DNA from: an uncultured Ruminococcus sp.
GTDB lineage: Bacteria; Bacillota; Clostridia; Oscillospirales; Ruminococcaceae
Reading direction: 5' to 3'
Length of the DNA: 64,000 bases
Assembly (NCBI GenBank): GCA_937902395.1
Contig: CALGTV010000019.1
Span: forward strand, 1 to 64,000
Shown: in pieces, positions 33,071 through 42,331 of the stretch
How the letters are laid out: the number at the start of each line of letters is the position of its first letter
How positions within the stretch are numbered: the stretch's first letter is position 1
Notes under the pieces: model-generated
Seen by the model: the letters and a program-made list of their open reading frames with translations, nothing else
Databases searched by the model: none
Told to the model about the DNA's origin: nothing
Made by a program: the position numbers and the translations under genes

Positions 33071-35575
33071 ATGAAAACATTCAAAAAAATTGTTTCGGCA
33101 GCTATGTGTGCCGCTGTTGCTGTATCACAGCTTACAGCTTTTAATCCTGCCGTAAACGCTGCAGAAGAGCTTGCCGATTCTATCGCAAACGACTCAGGTC
33201 TTGATTTCGACTTTGCACGTGCATTGCAGTACTCAATCTTCTTCTACGATGCCAATATGTGCGGCACGGAGGTTAATGAAAATAATCTCTACAAGTGGAG
33301 AGGAGACTGCCACACATACGACGCAAAAGTTGAACTGAAAGCAGGTATTGAGGATTTCGTAGGCACAAACCTTTCTCAGTCATTCATTGACAAGTACAAG
33401 GATGTTCTTGACCCCGACGGCGACGGCTGTGTTGACGTTGCAGGCGGATTCCACGATGCAGGTGACCACGTTGAATTCGGTATGCCCGAAAACTATACTG
33501 CATCAACTCTCGGCTGGGGCTACTACGAGTTCCGTGACGCTTATGAAAAAACCGGTCAGGCTGAACATATCGAAACTATCCTTCGTTACTTCAATGACTA
33601 TCTTATGAAGTGTACCTTCCGTGACGACAGCGGCAAGGTTATTGCACACTGCTATCAGGTTGGCGATGGTGATATTGACCACGCTTTCTGGAATTCCCCT
33701 GAAATTGATGAAATGGGCAGACCTGCATTCTTCCTTACAGCTGAAAAGCCTCAGACAGACTATGTTGTTTCAGCCTGCGCTTCTCTTGCTCTTAACTACC
33801 TCAATTTCAAGGATACAGACCCCGAATACGCTGAAAAATCCCTTGACTACGCTCAGGCTCTCTGGGACTTCGCCAACGAGAATCCCAAGGAATTAAGTGA
33901 TAACGCCGACGGTCCTAAGGGTTACTACCGTTCAAACAAGTGGGAAGATGATTACTGCTGGGCTGCCGGCTGGCTCTTCCTGTGTACAGGCGATAAAGCT
34001 CCCCTTGAAGCTGCTGCAGAATTTTATGACTACTACGCTCCCAGCGGTTGGTGCTACTGCTGGAACGATGTATGGAGCGGCGCCGCTTGTCTCTGGGGAC
34101 GTATCAATCAGGAATTCCCTGAAATTGACCTTATCAATATGGTAAGAAAAGCACAGGGCAAGAACGAATATGTATTCGACGATTTCTGGGATGAAGTTGC
34201 AAAATGCCTCCCTGTATGGCAGCAGCTCGAAACTCCCGGAGGCTACGCATTCCTCAATCAGTGGGGTTCAGCTCGTTATAATACAGCTATGCAGCTTATC
34301 GGTCTTGTATATGATAAATACACAAATAACGGCAAGCCCGGTGAATTCTCTGAATGGGCAAAGGGACAGATGGAATACATCATGGGAGATAACCCCCTCA
34401 AACGTTCATATATCGTAGGATATAACGAAAATTCCGTTAAATTCCCCCACCACAGAGCTGCTTCAGGTCTTACAAAGTGCGAAGATCCCGACGATCACCG
34501 TTATGTTCTCTACGGCGCTCTTGCAGGCGGCCCCGACGGACAGGATAACCACATTGATATCACAAGCGATTACATCTACAATGAGGTTACAATCGACTAT
34601 AATGCTGCCTTTGTCGGAGCATCTGCAGGTCTTTACGAATTCTTTGGTACAGACGAAATGCAGCCTACTAAAAACTTCCCCCCCGATCCCAAGTACAGCG
34701 GAGGCGCTGAAGGCGGCGGAAATAATTACTGGATCAACGCCTGCGGTATTGATGACCTCAATGCTGACGGCTGCGGCGTTACAAAGGTTTCCTTTATGGT
34801 AATGACCGATTCCACAAAGGGTTCAAAGGATATTTCCGTAAGATACTATTTCAACGCAAAAGAAATCTCCAATGTTGACAGCGTAAAGGCTTCTGAGCTT
34901 TACGATCAGGCTGCTGTTGAGGCTGACCCTGCTGACGGTGTTATCACAGGTATCCACAAATACGACAAAACACCTGATACATATTACGTTGAAATCAAGT
35001 TCGACGACTACAAGATTGCAAACTCAGGCAAGAAGTATCAGTTTACTGTTGGTATGTACTACGGCGACAAGTGGGATCCTACAAATGATACAAGCTATGA
35101 CGGACTTAAAATTTACGACGTTGACGATGCATTCTTCGGCACAGGCAACGAAGTAAAGGCTGAGGGTATCTGTATCTACGACGGTGATGTTCACGTAGGC
35201 GGTATTGAGCCTGATGGTTCACTTCCCGAAGTTCCAGAACCTTCGGAGCCTGCTGAACCTGATGAGCCCGATGTTACAACAACAAAGCCCATAACTACAA
35301 AGCCAAAGACAACTACAACAGTTTCAAATAACTCTGGCGGAGATAAAACAACTACTCCAAAAGATATTCTTGCGGGTGACGCAAACTGCGACGGCAAGGT
35401 AACAATCGCCGATTCCACAGCTATTCTCCAGTCTATCGGAAACCCCGATAAGTACGGTCTATCCGAACAGGGCACACTCAATGCAGACGTTGACGGAATT
35501 GACGGTATAACTGCAGGAGATGCACTTACAATTCAGAAGTACGACGCAAAACTTATCGATAAACTTCCTTTATGA
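33071..35575 (+). CDS. GH9 endoglucanase with CBM3-like module and dockerin
   Basis: An 834-residue secreted cellulase that cuts beta-1,4-glucan. Order of parts: signal peptide (1-31); GH9 catalytic domain (about 45-525) with DAGD at 129-132 holding the catalytic base and Glu505 in NEVTIDYNA as acid; a CBM3c-like beta-sandwich (about 545-695), as in theme-B processive GH9 enzymes; a Pro/Thr linker (about 700-760); and a dockerin (about 768-834). The dockerin has two calcium-binding halves, GDANCDGKVTIADS and DVDGIDGITAGDA, placing the enzyme on a cellulosome scaffoldin. GGAGG precedes the ATG. The first dockerin half has Cys at a position usually held by Asn or Gly. No scaffoldin is in the window. 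Confidence 0.96.
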   Translation: MKTFKKIVSAAMCAAVAVSQLTAFNPAVNAAEELADSIANDSGLDFDFARALQYSIFFYDANMCGTEVNENNLYKWRGDCHTYDAKVELKAGIEDFVGTNLSQSFIDKYKDVLDPDGDGCVDVAGGFHDAGDHVEFGMPENYTASTLGWGYYEFRDAYEKTGQAEHIETILRYFNDYLMKCTFRDDSGKVIAHCYQVGDGDIDHAFWNSPEIDEMGRPAFFLTAEKPQTDYVVSACASLALNYLNFKDTDPEYAEKSLDYAQALWDFANENPKELSDNADGPKGYYRSNKWEDDYCWAAGWLFLCTGDKAPLEAAAEFYDYYAPSGWCYCWNDVWSGAACLWGRINQEFPEIDLINMVRKAQGKNEYVFDDFWDEVAKCLPVWQQLETPGGYAFLNQWGSARYNTAMQLIGLVYDKYTNNGKPGEFSEWAKGQMEYIMGDNPLKRSYIVGYNENSVKFPHHRAASGLTKCEDPDDHRYVLYGALAGGPDGQDNHIDITSDYIYNEVTIDYNAAFVGASAGLYEFFGTDEMQPTKNFPPDPKYSGGAEGGGNNYWINACGIDDLNADGCGVTKVSFMVMTDSTKGSKDISVRYYFNAKEISNVDSVKASELYDQAAVEADPADGVITGIHKYDKTPDTYYVEIKFDDYKIANSGKKYQFTVGMYYGDKWDPTNDTSYDGLKIYDVDDAFFGTGNEVKAEGICIYDGDVHVGGIEPDGSLPEVPEPSEPAEPDEPDVTTTKPITTKPKTTTTVSNNSGGDKTTTPKDILAGDANCDGKVTIADSTAILQSIGNPDKYGLSEQGTLNADVDGIDGITAGDALTIQKYDAKLIDKLPL

Positions 35576-35589
35576 ATGTAATACTCACG

Positions 35590-35619
35590 AAAGGGACAGT
35601 ACCGCGCTGTCCCTTTTTC
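35590..35619 (+). terminator. Terminator of the cellulase gene
   Basis: A 9-bp AAGGGACAG/CTGTCCCTT stem with a short loop is followed by a T run, 15 bases after the stop codon. Confidence 0.9.
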
Positions 35620-36264
35620 ATAAGTGGACAGATTATTTATCCCTCTATATAATACATTCGGATAAAGTCGAAAAAAACGGACACGATTTTTGCGATTCTG
35701 GACATATTCTTTTAATGATAATGAGATTTTTGTATCATCTTCCATACTTCCTAATACTGAATGATTCTAATTTACTTAAAAACAAAATCTAAAGGGCATC
35801 TCTAAAAACCCGTTTGATTAAAGAAAAAACAGATAGGTGCGGCAGCTGCAAGGAAACCTTCCGAAGGCGTGCTGCCGCACTCCGAGGGAGGTTGACGAAG
35901 CAGATGTCGTGCATAGCTATTTTTTCTCAAAAGGGGTTTTTAGAGATGTCCTTAATATAATTTGTTGTTGCCCTGTTGTCCAATTTCGAGTTTCATATTC
36001 CTTTTTTATAATACCAAACCCTGAAACAACAGTAGACAAAACTAATGGCATAAATGGTTTATGTCGTCGTTGACATCTTCATCATACGACAGTATGCTTT
36101 TGTCGTCTGCCTTGACATATATCATTTCTGCTCATCATCTTTGTCAACGAACATTTTAAGGATTGGTATGAAAAAAATTTTTTCTGATAGTGTCAGAAAC
36201 AGTCTTTCAAATGTGTAATAGTAAGTGAAGGAGGTCAAACGAGATCACTAAAGGAGGTACCAAA
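35619..36264 (+). other. Long intergenic region between cellulase and sigma factor
   Basis: No gene is supported here. It holds an inverted-repeat element (35791-35953), a candidate promoter TTGACA (36070-36075) with TATGCT (36093-36098) at 17 bases, and a 6-bp inverted repeat (ACGACA at 36086-36091, TGTCGT at 36101-36106) around that -10. GTCGTC followed closely by TTGACAT occurs twice (36063-36076 and 36102-36118). Two ribosome binding sites precede the sigma factor start. Confidence 0.5.
35791..35953. mobile_element. MITE-like inverted-repeat element, 163 bp
   Basis: The ends are 20-bp inverted repeats with one mismatch (35792-35811 and 35934-35953, core CATCTCTAAAAACCC). The interior holds a second hairpin with GTGCGGCAGC/GCTGCCGCAC arms at about 35838-35880. 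No coding capacity. A shorter relative with the same ends is at 38001-38055. The pattern fits a non-autonomous element. Confidence 0.6.
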
Positions 36265-36801
36265 TTGAAGATCACAGAAAAGAATTATATACAAGAATTA
36301 CAGCGAAGAAATGAGGACGCTCTTGAATTCGTTGTGAAAAACTATGGTGGATTATTAAAGGCAGTAATCAATCGCATTTTATATAATTTTCATGAAGATG
36401 CTGAAGAATGTCTTTATGATGTTATACTTAAAATCTGGAATAATATTGATTCTTACAACGAAAGCAAAAAGTTTGAGAGCTGGATTGCCGCTATAGCGCA
36501 ATATTCAGCACTCAATCGGTTACGAGTCTTAAAACGTCTGGAGCCTTTAGCTGACATTGACGAACTGCCTATAGCGGATAAAAATGCTCTGACCGGAAAT
36601 GAATCGTTTGATAATTTCTTTTCAGAACTTATATCTTGTTTAAGCGAAGAAGATAAAATTATTTTTACAAAAATCTTCTGGTATGGTGACAGCATTGAAG
36701 AAACAGCTAAGGAACTCGGAAAAACTCAGAACACGTTATACAAGCGTATATCAAGAGGAAAACTGAAAATCATCAGACACAAGCCGGAATATTTTAAGTA
36801 A
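36265..36801 (+). CDS. ECF-type RNA polymerase sigma factor
   Basis: A 178-residue extracytoplasmic-function sigma factor. Region 2 spans about 10-95, with DAEECLYDVILKIWNNI and ESWIAAIAQYSALNRLR; region 4 lies at about 120-172 with the helix-turn-helix SIEETAKELGKTQNTLYKRIS. The TTG start at 36265 has AAGGAGG 8 bases upstream. The next gene, 15 bases away, encodes a membrane protein likely to be its anti-sigma factor. Target promoters are unknown. Confidence 0.9.
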   Translation: MKITEKNYIQELQRRNEDALEFVVKNYGGLLKAVINRILYNFHEDAEECLYDVILKIWNNIDSYNESKKFESWIAAIAQYSALNRLRVLKRLEPLADIDELPIADKNALTGNESFDNFFSELISCLSEEDKIIFTKIFWYGDSIEETAKELGKTQNTLYKRISRGKLKIIRHKPEYFK

Positions 36802-36816
36802 ACAGGGGGGTATTTT

Positions 36817-37965
36817 ATGAATAAAAAAATATATCAGCTTCTGAAATTAGATGTGGCAAAACTGCCTGAAAACGAACCGATAAGCGATCAGGAGGTAAAT
36901 AATATTATGAAACGTTTTAGAGAAGAAAACCGCACTCAGCCGATTAAGAAAAAACGCAAGCCCAAGATGAGTGTTGCAATTATCGCCGCTTTAGTTGCTG
37001 CCTGCGGAGGAACAACCGTATTTGCGGCAGCACACAGCAATCTGTTCAAGAATCTCGAAGAAAATAAAACAAAAACTCATATTACTGATGACGGAAGAGA
37101 ATTTAAGGTTGATAAAACACCTGATTTAAACAATTATGAAATGCTTGAAAATCATGTTGACGAATCAGCTGAAATTGAAATTGCTGAAAATGAAGATATG
37201 TCAGTTTCAATTGAAAGCACATATTGCGACGGCAGAACGCTTGTACTCGGTCTTAGAGGAAGTCTTAATGACGGAAACCCCGAGGGATACAGATATATCG
37301 GATTTTCGATTAAAATTGACTGCGGTGATGTGGTTTTTGAAACAGGAAACAGAGTAAATGGTATTGCTAACTACACATGGCTTCAAGGCAACATGATGCT
37401 TGATGAGGGTACTGAAAACAATTTCAGCGGACAAATTACCCTCAAGCTAAGCGAAGGAAATATGCTTACTGAATCCAAAAATGCAGTTATTACTCTTAAA
37501 GATGTATTTATTGGCGACGATTACTTTAATATCAAGGACGAACTGAGTGACATAGAGATAAAAAAACGTATTGTTGTTGACAATGACCTTATCAACAGAA
37601 ATGCAATTGAACAGTCAGAGGACGGTTACAGAGTCAGACTTTCCAACTACAGTCCGGCAAGTATTCATGTTGAGTGGGAATACCCCAGTGATTTGTATAA
37701 AACACACAAAATTGAACGTGATAATATAGATGGCTATAATATACCTCTTTATTCAATGGTACTGTTTTTCTATGACGAGAACGGCAATGAAATTCCTTTC
37801 CTCAATGAAGAAAACGGGGCAGGTTCTCTTACAACTCCGTCAAGCAACATAATTTACGCAAGAATTCTTAACAAACAGGAACGCAGCGACAGCGACCTTT
37901 ATTATGGTATGGCTCTTTACAAGGAATTTAAATTTGATTTAAACGAACTTAAAGCCGATGAATAA
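36817..37965 (+). CDS. DUF4179-type membrane protein, probable anti-sigma factor
   Basis: A 382-residue single-pass protein: a cytoplasmic N-terminus (1-50) with the pattern SDQEVNNIMKRF, a transmembrane helix at about 52-72, and a large extracellular part rich in beta strands. This layout matches DUF4179 proteins, which are usually encoded next to ECF sigma factors and are taken to hold them at the membrane. GGGGGG precedes the ATG. The signal it senses is unknown. Confidence 0.75.
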   Translation: MNKKIYQLLKLDVAKLPENEPISDQEVNNIMKRFREENRTQPIKKKRKPKMSVAIIAALVAACGGTTVFAAAHSNLFKNLEENKTKTHITDDGREFKVDKTPDLNNYEMLENHVDESAEIEIAENEDMSVSIESTYCDGRTLVLGLRGSLNDGNPEGYRYIGFSIKIDCGDVVFETGNRVNGIANYTWLQGNMMLDEGTENNFSGQITLKLSEGNMLTESKNAVITLKDVFIGDDYFNIKDELSDIEIKKRIVVDNDLINRNAIEQSEDGYRVRLSNYSPASIHVEWEYPSDLYKTHKIERDNIDGYNIPLYSMVLFFYDENGNEIPFLNEENGAGSLTTPSSNIIYARILNKQERSDSDLYYGMALYKEFKFDLNELKADE

Positions 37966-38000
37966 CAGCAAAAACGTAACTCCTCCTTATACCAATTATT

Positions 38001-38055
38001 AAAGGGAATCTCTAAAAACCTTTCCCATGTGTTTCGGTTTTTAGAGATTCCCTTT
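38001..38055. repeat. Short inverted-repeat element, terminator-like
   Basis: Perfect 20-bp inverted repeat (38001-38020 with 38036-38055) with a 15-base loop, flanked by A and T runs. It could terminate transcription in both directions between the sigma/anti-sigma pair and cysK. The ends match those of the 163-bp element at 35791-35953 at all but one or two positions. Confidence 0.8.
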
Positions 38056-38084
38056 TGCAGTTCGCAATAAATATCAATATTATA

Positions 38085-38113
38085 TTGCAAGTTGGAATAA
38101 ACTATGTTATAAT
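38085..38113 (+). promoter_or_regulatory. Promoter of cysK
   Basis: TTGCAA (38085-38090) and TATAAT (38108-38113) with a 17-base spacer. Transcription should start near 38120, about 93 bases before the ATG. Confidence 0.82.
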
Positions 38114-38143
38114 ATAGGAAATCCCTATAGCAAATAACCGTTG

Positions 38144-38183
38144 TTATACCAATTTCTTGCTGTTGTTTCAGTGATTGGTATAA
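38144..38183 (+). promoter_or_regulatory. Inverted repeat in the cysK leader, possible operator
   Basis: TTATACCAAT (38144-38153) and ATTGGTATAA (38174-38183) form a perfect 10-bp inverted repeat with a 20-base spacer. A third copy of TTATACCAAT is at 37987-37996. Cysteine synthase genes in Firmicutes are often under the Rrf2-type repressor CymR; I cannot show that this is its site. Confidence 0.5.
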
Positions 38184-38212
38184 AATTCGAAAGATTAAAA
38201 GGAGTTACTTTT

Positions 38213-39154
38213 ATGTCAAACATATACACATCAGCCGACCAGCTTATCGGCAGAACACCGATGCTTGAGCTTGCACAAATTGAAAAGAAACTTGGGCTCA
38301 AGGCAAAAATTCTTGCTAAGCTTGAATATTTCAACCCTGCGGGCTCAGTAAAGGACAGAGTAGCAAAAGCTATGATTGACGATGCAGAGGCAAAAGGAAA
38401 ACTTACTGCTGATTCAGTAATAATCGAGCCTACTTCAGGCAATACAGGCATCGGACTTGCGGCAGTTGCAGCGGCAAGAGGCTACAAAATCATCATTGTA
38501 ATGCCTGAAACTATGTCCATTGAGCGAAGACAGATTATGAAGGCATACGGCGCAGAGATTGTTCTTACCGAGGGGGCAAAGGGAATGAGCGGCGCAATAG
38601 CCAAGGCAGAGGAGCTTGCAAAGGAAATTCCAAACAGTTATATTCCGTCCCAGTTTACAAATCCTGCGAATCCCAAAGCACACGCAGAAACAACAGGTCC
38701 GGAAATATGGGAGGATACCGACGGAAAAGCTGATATTTTTGTTGCAGGCGTAGGCACAGGCGGAACGATTACGGGCATTGGAGAGTATCTTAAATCCCGA
38801 AATCCCGACATAAAAATTGTTGCAGTTGAGCCCGCATCTTCGGCAGTACTTTCAGCAGGAATTGCAGGAGCACATAAAATTCAGGGAATTGGTGCAGGAT
38901 TTGTTCCCGAGATACTGAACACACAAATTTATGACGAGATTATTCCCGTGACAAACGATGACGCTTTTGAAACAGGCAGACTGATTGGCAGAAGCGAAGG
39001 CGTGCTTGTAGGAATTTCCTCTGGTGCGGCAGTCTGGGCAGCAATAGAGCTTGCAAAGCGTCCTGAAAATGAGGGAAAGAATATTATAGTGCTGCTTCCG
39101 GACATAGGCGACAGATATTTGTCCACGCCTCTTTTTTCTGATACAAATACCTAA
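38213..39154 (+). CDS. cysK: Cysteine synthase A (O-acetylserine sulfhydrylase)
   Basis: A 313-residue PLP enzyme that makes cysteine from O-acetylserine and sulfide. The PLP Lys lies in [11 protein letters not shown] (about residues 40-50), the substrate loop is [12 protein letters not shown], and the phosphate cradle is [12 protein letters not shown]. The ATG at 38213 has AAAGGAG upstream; the open frame back to 38141 runs through the operator-like repeat. It is a single-gene unit. Confidence 0.97.
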   Translation: MSNIYTSADQLIGRTPMLELAQIEKKLGLKAKILAKLEYFNPAGSVKDRVAKAMIDDAEAKGKLTADSVIIEPTSGNTGIGLAAVAAARGYKIIIVMPETMSIERRQIMKAYGAEIVLTEGAKGMSGAIAKAEELAKEIPNSYIPSQFTNPANPKAHAETTGPEIWEDTDGKADIFVAGVGTGGTITGIGEYLKSRNPDIKIVAVEPASSAVLSAGIAGAHKIQGIGAGFVPEILNTQIYDEIIPVTNDDAFETGRLIGRSEGVLVGISSGAAVWAAIELAKRPENEGKNIIVLLPDIGDRYLSTPLFSDTNT

Positions 39155-39177
39155 TAAGTTATTACTACAGAGATAAA

Positions 39178-39213
39178 AACAATGCCGTCTTTTGAAGATG
39201 GCATTGTTTTTTT
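39178..39213 (+). terminator. Terminator of cysK
   Basis: A 12-base inverted repeat with one mismatch (39178-39189 with 39197-39208) followed by seven T. Confidence 0.92.
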
Positions 39214-39299
39214 ACTATAGAAATAAAATTATTTTCACTGCTTAAGGTGTGTTGACACAAAGTTTTTACACATTTTTTTGCAAAAAAACAGGGCACGAG

Positions 39300-39329
39300 A
39301 TTGACAAAAATATGTCAATCTTTTATTGC
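39300..39329 (+). promoter_or_regulatory. Candidate promoter and operator of the phage-like cluster
   Basis: TTGACA at 39301-39306 and TATTGC at 39324-39329 are 17 bases apart. The -35 lies in the 7-bp inverted repeat ATTGACA/TGTCAAT (39300-39306 and 39313-39319), so a bound repressor would block it. No repressor gene is nearby. Confidence 0.4.
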
Positions 39330-39456
39330 TTATTGCACATTTTATCCTGTTGATAATTAGTGAAAAAGTAGAAAATAAAAATTATTTTTCAATAATCAAT
39401 GTTTTTCCGTTGGAAAAAGGCCCGTTTTAGACTATTAGTGAGAGGGGGTGTTAAAA

Positions 39457-39942
39457 ATGACAGAAAAAAATAATGATAAAAGGAGGTACAATTTCTGCTG
39501 CTGGTATGCCGTGCTGGGCAACCCGGAAGAAGCCGCAGTGAAAGCAGGCTATCCAAAAGAAACAGCACTGACAGAAGCCACAAGATGTCTCAATGACAAA
39601 AACTGTCGTAATCTTATTAAAGCGCTGTCACATGTGATATCGGATAAATCACCTGCAAAAGCTGGATTACGGCGACTGGCATTCGGAGCGTGCAACGATG
39701 CAATTTCACTTGCCTTTGCCGATGAGATTCCCACAGCTGAAGAAATCGGAAAGCTTGATTTGTTCAATATTTCCGAAATCAAGAGAGTAAAGGGCGGCGG
39801 CGTAGAAATAAAGCTTTTCGACAGGCTGAAAGCGCTTGAAAAGCTTTACGAGCTGGAAACGGCACAGGACAGCAAAAGCGCAGCAGCAGGATTAATTGAG
39901 GCGCTTACAGCCTCAAACGGAAACAACAATGAAAATAATTGA
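39457..39942 (+). CDS. Phage terminase small subunit
   Basis: A 161-residue protein that would recognise packaging sites and recruit the large subunit. The N-terminal part (KRRYNFCCWYAVLGNPEEAA) followed by AGYPKETALTEATRCL is a helix-turn-helix like those of XtmA/Terminase_2 proteins. The C-terminal DRLKALEKLYEL helix is typical. The ATG at 39457 has GAGGGGG upstream. It overlaps the large subunit gene by 14 bases. Confidence 0.8.
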   Translation: MTEKNNDKRRYNFCCWYAVLGNPEEAAVKAGYPKETALTEATRCLNDKNCRNLIKALSHVISDKSPAKAGLRRLAFGACNDAISLAFADEIPTAEEIGKLDLFNISEIKRVKGGGVEIKLFDRLKALEKLYELETAQDSKSAAAGLIEALTASNGNNNENN

Positions 39943-41173
39943 AATCTCAAAAAAACAGCAGCTTGCAATAAGCTGGTGGCTGAATCCGATGTATTCACGG
40001 CACGACGCGATTATCTGCGACGGAGCAGTGAGAAGCGGCAAAACCATGTCAATGTCTCTGGGATTTGCGATATGGGCAATGTGCAGTTTTAGTGGGGAAT
40101 CCTTTGCGGTATGCGGTAAAACCGTAACTTCCCTGAGACGAAATGTCATCACGCCCCTGTTACCGATGTTACGAGGTATAGGCATGGTCTGCGAGGAAAA
40201 GATAAGCCACAGTTACGTGGATATCACATTCGGCGGCAGAAAAAACCGTTTCTATTACTTCGGCGGACGAGACGAAAGCTCCGCGGCGCTTATTCAGGGC
40301 ATAACTCTTTCGGGAGTATTTCTGGATGAAGTGGCATTAATGCCCCGTTCCTTTGTGGAGCAAGCGCTTGCAAGATGCTCAGTAAACGGCTCTAAAATGT
40401 GGTTTAACTGCAATCCCGACAATCCTTCCCACTGGTTCTATAATGAATGGATCAGAAAGGCGGACAGCAAAAATGCGCTGTATATCCATTTCACAATGGA
40501 AGATAACCCGTCTTTGTCGGAGGAGCTGAAAAACCGCTACAAAAGGCTGTATACAGGGGCATTTTACGAACGCTACGTACTGGGAAAATGGACAGCCTCC
40601 GAGGGTGTGGTATATCCCATGTTCTCACCTGAAAAGCATATTTTTTCGAAATCTCTCCGATGTGAAAAATACGTTATTTCCTGCGATTACGGCACAGTGA
40701 ATCCCACATCTATCGGATTGTGGGGATATCGTAAGGGCGTATGGTATCGTTTAAAGGAATATTACTACGATTCACGAAAAGAGGGACAGCCGCGGACAGA
40801 CGAGGAGCATTACAAGGCTCTGAAAGGGCTTGCAAAGGGATATAAAATTGAAAAAGTAATAATTGATCCCTCAGCGGCAAGCTTTATCGAATGTATCAGA
40901 CGGCATGGAAAATTCACCGTTGTAAAGGCGGATAACGACGTAATATCGGGAATCCGCAGAGTTTCGGCGGCTCTCAAGGAGGGGAGGCTGAAAATCCACG
41001 AATCCTGCAAGGATATCATACGGGAATTTTCGCTGTACCGCTGGTCAGAAAAGGCAGGAATTGACGCACCAATCAAGGAAAACGATCACGCCATGGACGA
41101 TATGCGATATTTCGTATCGGCAATGTTAAGGGAAAAATCAGATGATTTCTTTGCAATGTCCGTTACACGATGA
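39929..41173 (+). CDS. Phage terminase large subunit (PBSX family)
   Basis: A 414-residue packaging motor. The ATPase domain has Walker A-like GAVRSGKT (about 36-43) and Walker B VFLDEVALM; the nuclease domain has Asp in ISCDYGTVNP and VIIDPSAASF and the late HAMDDMRY motif. All key acidic residues for a working motor and nuclease appear present. No good ribosome binding site precedes the ATG at 39929, so translation is probably coupled to the small subunit gene. Confidence 0.9.
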   Translation: MKIIEISKKQQLAISWWLNPMYSRHDAIICDGAVRSGKTMSMSLGFAIWAMCSFSGESFAVCGKTVTSLRRNVITPLLPMLRGIGMVCEEKISHSYVDITFGGRKNRFYYFGGRDESSAALIQGITLSGVFLDEVALMPRSFVEQALARCSVNGSKMWFNCNPDNPSHWFYNEWIRKADSKNALYIHFTMEDNPSLSEELKNRYKRLYTGAFYERYVLGKWTASEGVVYPMFSPEKHIFSKSLRCEKYVISCDYGTVNPTSIGLWGYRKGVWYRLKEYYYDSRKEGQPRTDEEHYKALKGLAKGYKIEKVIIDPSAASFIECIRRHGKFTVVKADNDVISGIRRVSAALKEGRLKIHESCKDIIREFSLYRWSEKAGIDAPIKENDHAMDDMRYFVSAMLREKSDDFFAMSVTR

Positions 41174-41185
41174 AAAGGAGGTAAA

Positions 41186-42313
41186 ATGAAGCTATTCAAA
41201 AAGAAAACACCAAGAGCCGCCCCTGAATTATATCAGGCGGCAAGAGAAACAGAAACCCTATTTACCCTGCCAAATGATACTTCACCCTTTGAAAAGGAGC
41301 TTTTCGACAGGCTGAGATATGCCGTACCTGTTATTGACGCGGCAATAATGAAAATTGTCCGTCTTACAGGTGGATTTCGCCTTACCAGCTCTGAAAAGAG
41401 GTATCAGGGGGAGCTTGACAGCTTTTGTCAGAGCGTGCCCGTAGGACTTCACGGGAAATCCATAAACTGCTTTGCAGATACCTTTTTGGATAATCTGCTG
41501 ACATACGGAAGCGCCATAGGGGAGATAGTTCTCGACGAAAGCGAGCGTACAATCGCAGGTCTGTGGAACGGCGACAGCACAAAAACAGCCGTATCTCAGG
41601 GCGCAAATCCCTTTGACCGCCGCTATTCCGTGCGATGCTCCGACGGCTCATACAAAGCCGTAAAGCATCCAGAGCGCATTGTATACGCATCACTTACAGG
41701 AGGAAATTCGCTTCTCCGCGGACTTCCTGCAATAAGCAGTATACTTCTGCGGATATACCAGTGTATAGGGCAGAATTTCGACAGAGTGGGAAATGTGCGG
41801 TATGCGGTTACATACAAGCCAACGGACAGCTCAGGAGAATTCACACAATCCAGAGAACGCGCAATGCAGATTGCAAGGGAATGGGCAGACGGTATGAATG
41901 CCGCGAAATACGGGCAGGTCAAGGACTTCATTGCTGTAGGAGATGTGGATATAAAGGTTATCGGCGCTGAAAATCAGCTTATAGATACAAATATTCCCGT
42001 CCGACAGCTTCTGGAGCAGATAGTTGCAAAGCTTTCCATTCCGCCGTTTTTACTGGGGCTCAGCTGGAGCTCAACGGAGCGAATGTCATCACAGCAGGCA
42101 GATATTCTCACCTCTGAACTGGAATATTACCGCCGCCTGCTCACCCCTGTTCTGTGCGATATCGGCGACGCATTTCTGAAATCTCAGGGTTTCGGCGGCA
42201 AATGCGCGATAGAATGGGATAATATCAATCTACAGGACGAATCCGTTCTTGCTCAGACAAGACTTAACAACGCAAGGGCGGCAGAAATTGAAGCAAGATT
42301 AAATAATAACTGA
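41186..42313 (+). CDS. Phage portal protein
   Basis: A 375-residue protein with the portal pattern: an N-terminal DRLRYAVPVIDAAIMKIVRL stretch, a central SLLRGLPAISSILLRIYQCI helix pair, and the C-terminal LLGLSWSSTERMSSQQADIL block. The portal forms the ring through which DNA enters the capsid. GGAGG precedes the ATG, 12 bases after the terminase stop. Shorter than many portals (often 450 or more residues) but with no obvious internal gap. Confidence 0.85.
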   Translation: MKLFKKKTPRAAPELYQAARETETLFTLPNDTSPFEKELFDRLRYAVPVIDAAIMKIVRLTGGFRLTSSEKRYQGELDSFCQSVPVGLHGKSINCFADTFLDNLLTYGSAIGEIVLDESERTIAGLWNGDSTKTAVSQGANPFDRRYSVRCSDGSYKAVKHPERIVYASLTGGNSLLRGLPAISSILLRIYQCIGQNFDRVGNVRYAVTYKPTDSSGEFTQSRERAMQIAREWADGMNAAKYGQVKDFIAVGDVDIKVIGAENQLIDTNIPVRQLLEQIVAKLSIPPFLLGLSWSSTERMSSQQADILTSELEYYRRLLTPVLCDIGDAFLKSQGFGGKCAIEWDNINLQDESVLAQTRLNNARAAEIEARLNNN

Positions 42314-42331
42314 TTTATGGAGGAAATTTAT

